Shown here: positions 9,247 through 17,524 of the stretch, one piece after another | Position numbering within the stretch: the stretch's first letter is position 1 | Layout of the letters: each line of letters begins with the position of its first letter | Assembly (NCBI RefSeq): GCF_040359615.1 | Contig: NZ_CP132942.1 | Span: 3,038,001 to 3,102,000, forward strand | DNA: 64,000 bases | Source of the DNA: Tunturibacter psychrotolerans | GTDB lineage: Bacteria > Acidobacteriota > Terriglobia > Terriglobales > Acidobacteriaceae | Direction: 5' to 3' | Position numbers and translations under genes: made by a program | The notes under the pieces: generated by a model | What the model saw: only the letters and a program-made list of their open reading frames with translations | Told to the model about the DNA's origin: nothing | Databases searched by the model: none

Positions 9247-10776
9247 ATGGCGAAGTTGCTGGCAACCAAACCTCTCTCGCGTCTGCTGCATGAGGCGCAG
9301 GACGAGGGCGAAAGCGGACTCAAACGTACCCTGGGCCCACTGAACCTGATCACGCTCGGAGTCGGAGCGATCATTGGCGCAGGAATATTTGTTCTGACAG
9401 GACAGGCTGCTGCGAAACATGCGGGGCCGGCTGTGATGCTCAGCTTCGTTGTGGCCGGTATTACCTGCGCGTTTGCGGGTCTCTGCTATGCGGAGTTTGC
9501 TTCCCTGATTCCCATCGCAGGTTCGGCTTACACGTATGGATACGCTACGCTGGGCGAGTTTGTGGCCTGGATCATCGGCTGGGATCTGGTGCTCGAGTAC
9601 GCTTTCGGCGCTGCAACGGTGGCTTCGGGTTGGAGCGGATACTTTGTCGGGCTGCTGCAGGACTTCCACATTCATATTCCTCCTCAACTGACGACTACTC
9701 CGGGAAATGTGCTGTACCTGTATCACGATCGCTGGCAGGCGTTGACGGCGCTTCCGGCTGGAATCAATGCTTCGGCGCTGCCGCATGTCGCCGGGGTCTT
9801 CAACCTGGTGGCGTTTCTGGTGATCACAGTGATCACGACCATTCTGATCATCGGGATTCAGGAGTCGGCGAATCTGAATACTGCGATTGTGATCGTGAAG
9901 CTGGGCGTTGTGGGTGTGTTTCTGGTGCTGGGGATTGGGTACATCCTGAAGCATCCCGCTGAGGCTCATGCGAACTGGACTCCTTTCATTCCGCCGAGCG
10001 AAGGGCCGGGGGCCTTTGGGATCGGGGGTATTACGGCTGGTGCTGCTTCGATCTTCTTTGCATATATCGGATTCGATGCGGTGTCGACGGCGGCGCAGGA
10101 GGCGAAGAATCCGAAGCGTGATATGCCGATCGGTATCCTCGGGTCGCTGGTGTTCTGCACGCTGCTGTACATCGTGGTGTCGGGTGTGCTGACCGGGTTG
10201 GTGAATTACAGGGCTTTGAACGTTGGTGATCCGGTTGCGGTCGGTATCGATGTGACCGGCGTCCGGTGGGGCAGCATTCTGGTGAAGATTGGTGCTGTGT
10301 TTGGTCTGTCTACGGTGATGCTGGTGATGTTGCTGGGGCAGTCGCGGGTGTTCTATTCGATGTCGCGGGACGGTCTGCTGTGGAAGTGGGCTGGGGTGAT
10401 CCATCCCCGGTTCCGTACGCCTTGGATCTCGAATCTGGTTGTAGGCGCGATCGTCGCGTTTATGCCGGCGCTTCTTCCGATCAGCAGGCTGAGTGAACTG
10501 GTGAACATGGGAACGCTGCTGGCGTTTGCGATTGTCTGCGCTGGAGTCTGGATTCTCCGGAGGCGTAATCCGACTTTGCATCGGCCATTCAAGACGCCGC
10601 TGGTTCCGCTGGTGCCGTTCCTGGGTATTGTCAGTGCGCTCTACCTTGTGTGGACCCTGCCGACGCTGACCAAAGTTGTGGTGCTGGGCTGGCTCGCGTT
10701 TGGACTGGTGATCTACTTCACCTACAGCGTCAAACACAGCAAGGTCCAACTGGCGCTGAAGGCCGAGGGCAAATAG
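9247..10776 (+). CDS. APC-superfamily permease, cationic amino acid transporter (CAT/YfnA) type
   Basis: Inner-membrane transporter of 509 residues with about 12-14 helices. Diagnostic segments are LGVGAIIGAGIFVLTGQAA (helix 1), YAEFASLIPIAGSAYTYGY (helices 2-3), GWDLVLEYAFGAATVASGWS and FAYIGFDAVSTAAQEAKNPK, all characteristic of the CAT branch. Substrate is probably a cationic or other amino acid by family membership only. It begins with ATG 33 bases after the preceding permease, so the two likely form a transport operon. It is closed downstream by the composite repeat and its hairpin terminator. Confidence 0.9.
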   Translation: MAKLLATKPLSRLLHEAQDEGESGLKRTLGPLNLITLGVGAIIGAGIFVLTGQAAAKHAGPAVMLSFVVAGITCAFAGLCYAEFASLIPIAGSAYTYGYATLGEFVAWIIGWDLVLEYAFGAATVASGWSGYFVGLLQDFHIHIPPQLTTTPGNVLYLYHDRWQALTALPAGINASALPHVAGVFNLVAFLVITVITTILIIGIQESANLNTAIVIVKLGVVGVFLVLGIGYILKHPAEAHANWTPFIPPSEGPGAFGIGGITAGAASIFFAYIGFDAVSTAAQEAKNPKRDMPIGILGSLVFCTLLYIVVSGVLTGLVNYRALNVGDPVAVGIDVTGVRWGSILVKIGAVFGLSTVMLVMLLGQSRVFYSMSRDGLLWKWAGVIHPRFRTPWISNLVVGAIVAFMPALLPISRLSELVNMGTLLAFAIVCAGVWILRRRNPTLHRPFKTPLVPLVPFLGIVSALYLVWTLPTLTKVVVLGWLAFGLVIYFTYSVKHSKVQLALKAEGK

Positions 10777-11065
10777 TGGCCCGGGGGGGCACCCACCCCC
10801 CCCGGTTACCGGCCTCTAAGTCTTTTGTAATCATTTATTTAGGAGCATCTGCTCTCCGTAAATTCGTCTTGATAAAGGGGTTACGGCCAAATTCGTCTAA
10901 ATAAAAGGGTTATGAGTGTTAATGAGAAAAAGCCCCGGGGCGCCCGTGGCTTTTTATGCTCTGTATCCAGTGTAGCGGGTTGAGGGGAACTCATACGCCA
11001 CGCGGATGTTGTTGTTGAGACTGGGTTTGCGTGTTTTAAGGGCTTGACAGGTTTTACCAGCCACG
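10777..11065. repeat. composite intergenic repeat, copy A
   Basis: Intergenic block between converging genes, with a second copy at 21127-21435. Order of modules: a G/C-rich palindrome (about 10784-10804); two direct copies of AAATTCGTC at 10860 and 10889 (29-base period), each followed by an A-rich run and a GGGTTA-like string; a hairpin terminator; TATCCAGTGTAGCG at 10964; AACTCATACGCCACGCG at 10988; and GGGCTTGACAGGTTTT at 11040. The spacing of the last three blocks (24 and 52 bases) is identical in copy B, so the two share ancestry. Read on the minus strand, the right half encodes RVAYEF.STRYTGY-like peptide in an open frame, probably by chance. Confidence 0.85.
10927..10955 (+). terminator. 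hairpin terminator inside repeat copy A
   Basis: AAAAAGCC pairs with GGCTTTTT around a G/C-rich inner stem with a three-base loop. A-rich and T-rich flanks make it usable from both sides, fitting its place between the permease gene and the converging cyclase-like gene. Confidence 0.75.
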
Positions 11066-11097
11066 AGACTTCGATTGCGGTGACGATTTGCGTGGAA

Positions 11098-11180
11098 GGA
11101 AAGCAGGGCAACAGCAAAAACAAGGACAACAGCAGATCCCCTTCGGGGATGACAACAAGAAAAACAAGGACAATAAGAAA
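11098..11180. repeat. CAAGGACAA-rich low-complexity tract with small hairpin
   Basis: Purine-rich stretch in which ACAAGGACAA-like and AAAAACAA-like units recur (for example at 11118-11130 and 11162-11190). A perfect hairpin, ATCCCC-TTC-GGGGAT, sits at about 11136-11150 within it. It follows repeat copy A directly and is not seen after copy B. It has no convincing coding content. Confidence 0.5.
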
Positions 11181-11239
11181 AACAAAGCAAGGCGGCGGGC
11201 TGCCTTGCACCATGAGGCTGCCCCTTCAGCAGCCTTTGC

Positions 11240-12178
11240 CTATGGAGTGCTCGTGGGTTGGAACCCTCGTGTCTCGTACCAACGAAGCACGCGGAGTGCA
11301 CGGAGCGTGTTCCACCGACTGAGCTCACCGACCGATTCGCCCAATGGGAGGGCCAGTCCTTCGTCGTGCGCGTCATCGAGGAGCCAGCGGCCGTTGGGCT
11401 GACGGTTGCTCTGAACGATGTGGAGGGCATCCCTGACGCGCGGATCGGGTGGAATACCGGTGTCCCTGAAGTAGTCGAGAGCTCGAAGAATGTCGTAGTG
11501 GTAGCGGGTCGGGAATGCGAATCTTAGAAACGCCGGGTCTGCGAACTTGCCGGTCGAGAGCCGCCGGAAGAGAGTGCGTTTGAGAAGGTACTCTTCGCCT
11601 CGGCGCCTAGCCGCGGCGATCTCCGGTGCGGAGCCGACGGCACGCTCGTACTCGAGCAATCCTTCCAGCACGCAGATGGTGGTGTGGAACGAGGAGCGTG
11701 TACTCTCCGGCGCTTCGCAGTTCCAACCGCCGTCCTCGAGCTGTTCGTCGACGAGACGGCGTGCGAGGCTCTCGGTGGGTCGTCCAAAGTAGGCGCCGAG
11801 CGCGAGGATGCCTCCGTTGATGCACGGTTCCACTTCTCCTTCGAAGAACGTCTTGAACGGCTTGTCGCGGAACTCCTCGTCCCACTGGTAGCCCGCCTCG
11901 AGACGAGTTACCGCCGACTCGACTGCGGGGTCGCTACGGTCGACGCCTGTCGCGCGCAGAAGGAGCAATGTGAACAGAGTCGACAGCCAGACGGGAGCAT
12001 CGGCCCGGTGCCATGAGCCGTCGGAGCCTTGGCAGGCGAGAATCTCGGCACCGATCCCTTCGTGCGTTATGCGTGCGCGCTTCTCGGCGATCGCGGCAGG
12101 GGAAGGGTCGGTTAGATCGCGCATCGCCTGCCAGCTTATTGCGGGGTCCGAATCGAGTAGCCAGTCGATGGTGTCCAC
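11240..12178 (-). CDS. prenyltransferase/squalene-cyclase-fold protein, unknown substrate
   Basis: A 312-residue protein that appears to be a single alpha/alpha toroid like those of squalene cyclases and prenyltransferases. Repeated segments resemble QW motifs: QGSDGSWHRADAPVW at about 50-64, LEDGGWNCEAPEST at about 146-159 and NRQPNGRWLLDD at about 259-270, each preceding a helix pair. The DxDD catalytic motif of class II cyclases was not found, and the length is about half that of a cyclase, so a terpene-cyclising role is unlikely. Arg- and GC-rich codon use differs from its neighbours and suggests acquisition from a high-GC donor. No signal peptide. The gene stands alone, and its 3' end abuts the repeat-rich block. 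Confidence 0.65.
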   Translation of the reverse strand: MDTIDWLLDSDPAISWQAMRDLTDPSPAAIAEKRARITHEGIGAEILACQGSDGSWHRADAPVWLSTLFTLLLLRATGVDRSDPAVESAVTRLEAGYQWDEEFRDKPFKTFFEGEVEPCINGGILALGAYFGRPTESLARRLVDEQLEDGGWNCEAPESTRSSFHTTICVLEGLLEYERAVGSAPEIAAARRRGEEYLLKRTLFRRLSTGKFADPAFLRFAFPTRYHYDILRALDYFRDTGIPPDPRVRDALHIVQSNRQPNGRWLLDDAHDEGLALPLGESVGELSRWNTLRALRVLRWYETRGFQPTSTP

Positions 12179-12252
12179 GGCGTTATCTTACGTCTTCGAG
12201 CCTACCGCTAACCTCTCGTTTGGAAGCCGTCGACGCCTTCGAAATTAGTTTT

Positions 12253-14895
12253 CTAATTTTTGGAGAGGCTTTTGGATGCGACGGCTGCGGTGGCGGGGGT
12301 GATTGCTCCAGTTGAGGATTGGGGCAGGATGGGGAGGGTCACTATGTTGGTGGCGGCGGGGTCGTCGCGAAGGCGCAGGAAGAAGCCGGCTTTGGCGGGA
12401 CGGGGGAGTGTCAGAGTGGTGCCGACGAAGCCCTCAGGGACCGTGGTGGGAGCCGTGAAGGCCGGGTCGGTTGCGATGGAGTCTACGAGATACAGGCTTG
12501 AGCCGGTGATGGTGCAGGTTTGAGTTGCGTCTGGGGGGCAACGCAGGTCTTTGAAGGTGGGAAGACGGACGAGGGTGACGAGGGGGAGCCAGTCGCCAGT
12601 AGTGCCGTCGGGGGAGACAGGCCGGAGACGGAGTGGGCCGAAGGCGGAGGTTCCGAAGTCCTTGACGGGATCCAGAGTCGCGAGGAGGGTGTGAGGGTTC
12701 TGCAGCACTAAGTTGTTGGAGGCGACGCTCAGCGTGGTACGCAGGCTGTCATCGGCATTTGATATCTCAATCTTGCCTGTGCGGGGGAACGGCGCTACGG
12801 ACTTGAGGGAGAAGGTAAGTTGCTCGTTGGAGGGAAGGTCGTCTTCGCCAGCCAAATGAATGGGAGTCGCGGTGGCCTGGCCGATGTTTTTGCTGATGAG
12901 AGTGACGGAGGGGCGAGGAGGCGCGACGGTGACGGGAAGAGTGAGGGTGCGTCCGTCATTGAGGGAGAAGCGGGCCGTGAGATGCTCGCCAACCTTGAGT
13001 TTTGGCGCCTGGCTGTTTGGCGGAAGAGTGAAGCGGAGTTGAGTGTCGGAGTTTGTAGGAGCGGGTATGGGAGTCGCGGTGTCCTGGTTGGATGGGATGC
13101 TGACCGGGGCGGGAGCGAAGACGAGGTTGTTGATGGTGAGCTGCTGGACCTGATCGAGGCTGGAGCCGGTGAGGTCGGCGGTGGTGTCGCCGGCGTGAAG
13201 TTCAAGCGCGGTGAGACGGGCGGGCTCGGAGTAAGTTTTTGCCGCGACGGAGTCGGCTTTGTCGCCGCCGAACTGCTTGATGGCGAGATGGAGGGAGCCG
13301 GGATCGATGGATTTGAGAGAGATGGTGACATCGACCGTAGCGGGCTTCTCTGCAGGCTTCCACTTGGTTTCGATTAGTCTGCCTGCACTGGTGTCGAGGG
13401 AGACTGTGTCGAGGCAGGCGGTGCCGGTGGAGCTGAGCATGAGATGGTTTTCGCGACCTGCGATGAGAACGTCGTCGTCGGCGAGCTTCCAGTCTTTGCC
13501 TGGGGTGTCCTGGAGTTGGAGGGTGGGGCCTTTGAAGGCGTCGAAGCCCCAGAAGCCGGTAATGGTGCCGGTGATGGCGTTGGTGCCTGAATGCGGTGCT
13601 GTTGCTGCGGGCTTGGATTCGGGGGCTACGCCGGGGGTGTTTGGTTTCGTGTCGGAGTTCGCTGCTGTGTCTGGGTTTGAGTCTGGATTCGAATCCAGGG
13701 GTAGCGGCTTGCGTGCGGGAACGTGAGCGAGGACGAGGCCGCCTTGATACGCGTCTGGAGTGACGGGAATGTCGGTGCCGCCGTTGGGGCCGTCGATGTG
13801 AAGGGCGAGATCGTGCGCCAGAGCCGTCGAGAAGACCAGAGGTGCGCCCTCGACGGGAAGCACGACGGCGGGTTTTAGCAGGCAGGAGATGTTTTCGGGG
13901 TTGGTGGAGCGCAGAGGCGGGGGGACCGCAGCCTGAATCGCAGGAAGGCCGATGACGATGACGGACTTGGGGTTGTTGAAGGAGGGTGGCGTGTTGAGGC
14001 GGAGGTTGAGGGCGTCACCGTCGGGGAAGGCGATGGCGGGGATGTACTGGTATTTGGCGGTGTGGAGGGTGCTGGTGATGCGGATGAGGTCCACGATGGC
14101 GCCGACGTAGGGGCTATAGTTTCCGCCCCCGGCGAGCCTGGTGTAGCTGGCCTGGTTGATGAGGTCGGAGTTGGATCCGTCGTTGAGTGCGTCGGCGACG
14201 GACTGGCCGTGGCCATCGTCGAGGAGGCTTTGGTTTCCGGCCTGGGTGAGGCAGGTGGATTGGGTATCGACGGGGCGTTTGAAGCAATCGCCGTTGGGCT
14301 TGAGATTGAGGGTTCGGGAGAGGAGGTCGGAGTGCTCGGCGAGGCCCTTAGAGTCGTCGGGTGGGACGCGGCGGATGGCGGCGAGGTAGGTTTCGATGCG
14401 GGCCTGTTCGAAGCCGGATTCGATGAGGTCTTGCGAGGCACGGACGAAGATTCCGGGGCGGCCGCGCACGGCAGAGCGCAGGGTACTGAAGTCGCCGCCG
14501 GTTTCAGGCGCAAGGAAGAGGATGACCTGCTGGGCCTCGGCAGGCACGGTGATGGTGACGCCCTCTTCGCGGACTTTTTTGTTCCAGGTTTGGATCTCGG
14601 AGAACCAGTTGTCGGGGGGCGGGTTGGTGGTGCCGCGCAGGAAGGCGCAGACGAGGAGATAGTGAACGGATTGCGTTGGAGGCAGCTCGGCGCGGAGCCA
14701 GATCTTGTCGCCGGGCTGGAGATTCGGAACCTGGGCGATGGGCAGGGTTTTGCCTGCGCGTGTTACGTGAACATCGACCTTTGGGCCTGCGAGATCAAAG
14801 CGGGCGGCGTCGGCGGCGTGGAGCAGGGGGCAACCCAGGAGGGCGGCAGCGAGAGTTCCAGCGAGGCGCAAACGGCGAAACACTTTTGCCATCAT
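12253..14895 (-). CDS. large secreted protein, unknown function
   Basis: An 880-residue protein with an N-terminal signal peptide (RRLRLAGTLAAALLGCPLLHAADA). Two Met codons open the gene. Residues about 30-330 look globular and contain an early segment, QPGDKIWLRAELPPTQSVHYLL. A Pro/Asn/Asp-rich linker with repeated NSDT/NPD units follows at about 398-430. The remainder is Ser/Thr-rich beta-type sequence with recurring LxxxGxxL strands, consistent with immunoglobulin-like domains but not assigned to a family. It starts 60 bases after the ABC ATPase gene on the same strand, so it may be the last gene of the adaptor-ATPase cluster. Export to the periplasm or cell surface is inferred. Confidence 0.7.
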   Translation of the reverse strand: MMAKVFRRLRLAGTLAAALLGCPLLHAADAARFDLAGPKVDVHVTRAGKTLPIAQVPNLQPGDKIWLRAELPPTQSVHYLLVCAFLRGTTNPPPDNWFSEIQTWNKKVREEGVTITVPAEAQQVILFLAPETGGDFSTLRSAVRGRPGIFVRASQDLIESGFEQARIETYLAAIRRVPPDDSKGLAEHSDLLSRTLNLKPNGDCFKRPVDTQSTCLTQAGNQSLLDDGHGQSVADALNDGSNSDLINQASYTRLAGGGNYSPYVGAIVDLIRITSTLHTAKYQYIPAIAFPDGDALNLRLNTPPSFNNPKSVIVIGLPAIQAAVPPPLRSTNPENISCLLKPAVVLPVEGAPLVFSTALAHDLALHIDGPNGGTDIPVTPDAYQGGLVLAHVPARKPLPLDSNPDSNPDTAANSDTKPNTPGVAPESKPAATAPHSGTNAITGTITGFWGFDAFKGPTLQLQDTPGKDWKLADDDVLIAGRENHLMLSSTGTACLDTVSLDTSAGRLIETKWKPAEKPATVDVTISLKSIDPGSLHLAIKQFGGDKADSVAAKTYSEPARLTALELHAGDTTADLTGSSLDQVQQLTINNLVFAPAPVSIPSNQDTATPIPAPTNSDTQLRFTLPPNSQAPKLKVGEHLTARFSLNDGRTLTLPVTVAPPRPSVTLISKNIGQATATPIHLAGEDDLPSNEQLTFSLKSVAPFPRTGKIEISNADDSLRTTLSVASNNLVLQNPHTLLATLDPVKDFGTSAFGPLRLRPVSPDGTTGDWLPLVTLVRLPTFKDLRCPPDATQTCTITGSSLYLVDSIATDPAFTAPTTVPEGFVGTTLTLPRPAKAGFFLRLRDDPAATNIVTLPILPQSSTGAITPATAAVASKSLSKN

Positions 14896-14955
14896 TCCAT
14901 TTTAGACGGGAATGGGATGGGTACGGGTGTTACTTAGAACACTGAATGTTTACTT

Positions 14956-15714
14956 CTATTTGCGGATACGTGAGGAGAGGTGATCGCCTGCGACGACACC
15001 ATCGCGGATGGTGATGATCCGGTGGGCGTACTCGGCGATGTCCGGCTCGTGAGTGACGAGGACGATGGTGTTGCCGTTTGAGTGGAGCTCGTCGAAGAGA
15101 GCCATGATCTCGTCGCCGGTTTTGGAGTCGAGGTTGCCGGTGGGTTCGTCGGCGAGGATGATGGACGGCTTGTTGACCAGAGCTCGGGCGATGGCGACAC
15201 GCTGACGCTGGCCACCGGAGAGCTCGTTGGGCTTGTGCATCATGCGGGTGCCGAGGCCGACGGACTCGAGGACACTCTTTGCGCGCTCGGTGCGCGCGGC
15301 CGCCGGCGTGCCGTTGTAGATGAGGGGCAACTCTACGTTGTGAAGCGATGTGGCGCGGGCGAGTAGGTTGAAGGTTTGGAAGACGAAGCCGATCTCCTTG
15401 TTGCGTATGCGGGCGAGTTCGTCGTCGTTGAGCTCGGAGACGTCGTGGCCGTTGAGCCAGTAGCGGCCCTGGGATGGGGAGTCGAGGCAACCGATGAGAT
15501 TCATCAAAGTTGACTTGCCGGAGCCTGAGGGACCCATGATGGCAACGTATTCATTGTGGCGGATGCGGAGATTGACACCGCGGAGGGCATGCACCTGCTG
15601 ATCGCCCATCTCGTAGGTCTTCCAGAGATTGTCGGTGACGATGACGTCTCCCGGAGTTGGGCCATGTGCGTTGCTGGTGCTGAGGTTGGATTCGACTGCA
15701 GTTTCGATAGCCAT
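14956..15714 (-). CDS. ABC transporter ATP-binding protein (MacB/LolD type)
   Basis: ATPase subunit of a MacB/LolD/FtsE-type ABC system. Walker [10 protein letters not shown] is at 61-69, the signature [15 protein letters not shown] is near 165, Walker [14 protein letters not shown] directly follows, and the H-loop is in VTHEPD. The N-terminal 25 residues are an extra Ser/Thr-rich segment. These ATPases power FtsX-like permeases that move lipoproteins, peptides or macrolides. The gene lies downstream of a membrane-fusion adaptor on the same strand, the usual MacA-MacB partnership, but no FtsX/MacB-type permease is present in the window. Confidence 0.92.
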   Translation of the reverse strand: MAIETAVESNLSTSNAHGPTPGDVIVTDNLWKTYEMGDQQVHALRGVNLRIRHNEYVAIMGPSGSGKSTLMNLIGCLDSPSQGRYWLNGHDVSELNDDELARIRNKEIGFVFQTFNLLARATSLHNVELPLIYNGTPAAARTERAKSVLESVGLGTRMMHKPNELSGGQRQRVAIARALVNKPSIILADEPTGNLDSKTGDEIMALFDELHSNGNTIVLVTHEPDIAEYAHRIITIRDGVVAGDHLSSRIRK

Positions 15715-15838
15715 CCGGTTCTCCGTGCTCCTGTGATTCAGGATAGTACGTTTGGGGTGGTGGGATGGTTCCGCGGTATTGAGTGAGTCACTCCGAGAAC
15801 AACAATTTTAAGGCTTTTCTTCGTGCTTTGATATTTTT

Positions 15839-17239
15839 TTACGATTTATCGGCATCGGTTGTGGCTTCAACGCTGTTGTCTATTTTGACTGCAGTTCCGC
15901 TCTTAAGGGTGCGAAGGATTCGATAGCGGCCGGTAACAATTTCGTCGCCGTCTTTGAGGCCGCTGAGAACCTCGATGTCAGTGGCTCCTGTAACTCCTGT
16001 GGTGATGGGAACGAAGTTGGCGCGAGTCTTTTTGTGGTCGACCTGGAGCACGTAGACTCCCTGGACGGGTTGGGGTTTGCGTGCGGGAGCGCTGGAAGTT
16101 GATGCGGAAACTACGCTTGCCTTGCCTGCGTTCGCTGCGAGTGCTTTTTCGGTGACAGGGTCACGCTGAACAAGGGCCTGGATAGGTATGGTGAGCGCGT
16201 TGGGCTTGTGGGCGGTAGTGATCTTTGCTGTGGCTGACAGACCGGGCCGCAGTTCGTCGGTAGTTTGATCCAGGGTGACGACGACTTTGAAGTCTTTCGC
16301 CTCCTCGGTGCCTGTGGTGCTCTGGCTGGTGGCGACTCCGGTGGTGCGGAGCAGAGCCTGATCGCCGACCTCGGTGACGTGGCCTTTGAAGACGCGGCCG
16401 GGCATTGCGTCGACGGTGACGTCGGCTGGTTGGTTAAGGGCGACATTGACGATGTCTGTCTCGTCGACCTTGACCTCTGCGGTAATGACGGACATGTCGG
16501 CAAGGGTCATCAGTGTGGAGCCCTGGGCGTTCTGAATGCCGAGGACGACGGTCTCGCCTTCGCGGACAGGAACGTTGGTGACGAGTCCGTCGAAGGGAGC
16601 GCGGCTCACAGTCTTGTCGAGAGCATCGTAGTTTGCGCGCTGGCTGGCGACTGCCTGGTTCATGTGTCCGCGTTGGGACTCGGTCTGCGCTGTCGCCTGT
16701 GCAAGTGCCGCTTGTCGCTGGGCGAGGGTTGCAACAGCCATATCGTACGCGGCTTTTTTGGCGTCGTAGTCCTGCTTGGCGATCAGCTTTTCGTTATAGA
16801 GGGATTCAGCGCGACCGTAGTCGAGTCTTTTCTGTTCGAGGTCGGCCTTGCCCTGCGCAATGTTGGCCTCGGCGGTTTTCTCTGCGGCGACATAGCTGGT
16901 GATGTCGGTTTGGGACGAGGCGATTGTGGCTTGCTGCGCTGCGACAGTGGCCTGGGGTTGAACGCTCTCGACTGTGGCGAGGGTAGCGCCGGACTTCACA
17001 TGGTCGCCCTCTTTCACGTAGAGATGAGTGATGCGTCCGAAGGCGGTGGCGCCGATGTTGACGTAGGTCTTCGGTTTGATCTGACCGGTTCCGTTGACGA
17101 CGGCGATCAGATCCTGGTGGGCGGCTTTGCCGGTGGCGACTTTGGTGACACTGGCCTGTCCGTGGAGGATGGTGCCGACGACGATGCCTGCAAGAACCAG
17201 TACCACAACTACGATCAGAATAATTTTCTTTATGCTCAT
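15839..17239 (-). CDS. MacA/HlyD-type periplasmic adaptor protein
   Basis: Membrane-fusion subunit of a tripartite efflux or secretion pump. One N-terminal anchor helix (about residues 5-25, IILIVVVVLVLAGIVVGT) is followed by a split biotinyl-lipoyl domain (YVKEGDHVKSGATLATVE and later SRAPFDGLVTNVPVREGE). Between them is a long Ala/Gln/Lys-rich coiled-coil hairpin at about 95-205. Beta-barrel and membrane-proximal domains follow. The length, 466 residues, is slightly above MacA. An inserted Ala/Ser/Pro-rich stretch lies at about 375-400. It starts from ATG and is the first gene of a minus-strand group with the ABC ATPase and the 880-residue secreted protein. Confidence 0.9.
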   Translation of the reverse strand: MSIKKIILIVVVVLVLAGIVVGTILHGQASVTKVATGKAAHQDLIAVVNGTGQIKPKTYVNIGATAFGRITHLYVKEGDHVKSGATLATVESVQPQATVAAQQATIASSQTDITSYVAAEKTAEANIAQGKADLEQKRLDYGRAESLYNEKLIAKQDYDAKKAAYDMAVATLAQRQAALAQATAQTESQRGHMNQAVASQRANYDALDKTVSRAPFDGLVTNVPVREGETVVLGIQNAQGSTLMTLADMSVITAEVKVDETDIVNVALNQPADVTVDAMPGRVFKGHVTEVGDQALLRTTGVATSQSTTGTEEAKDFKVVVTLDQTTDELRPGLSATAKITTAHKPNALTIPIQALVQRDPVTEKALAANAGKASVVSASTSSAPARKPQPVQGVYVLQVDHKKTRANFVPITTGVTGATDIEVLSGLKDGDEIVTGRYRILRTLKSGTAVKIDNSVEATTDADKS

Positions 17240-17524
17240 TGCCGCTTTCTTTCGCGCTCGCGAAGGATCTGAGTGCCTGGGAGTCAGTGCGTGCTAAAAG
17301 CTAGTACGGAAGTCGAGAAAATTGCGTTCCATATCTTTCCAACTTCTAAGTTGCATCACTTTACGAGGAACTGCGCAAAAACCTGCAACTGGTCGTTAGA
17401 TGAGACTTGTAGGCTTTCGCGGGAACACGAGCGATGATATCAGGGGAAGCGTTGAGTCTCCTCTTGTAACGGAGATGTAACGGCTCTACAATGTTGGTTG
17501 GTAACAGGAGTGCACCTCTTCTCT

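Noticed and set aside
9244..10749. Long minus-strand frame (501 codons) opposite the CAT-type permease
   Set aside because: Exact antisense shadow of a clear transporter gene; Arg/His/Gln-rich composition is typical of antisense reading of GC-rich coding DNA.
10954..11430. 158-codon minus-strand frame through repeat copy A
   Set aside because: Runs across the composite repeat and the purine tract into the antisense-frame end of the cyclase-like gene; no ribosome site or domain.
13875..14513. Pro/Ser/Thr-rich frame inside the 880-residue secreted protein gene
   Set aside because: Alternate frame of a real gene on the same strand; composition is a frame artefact.
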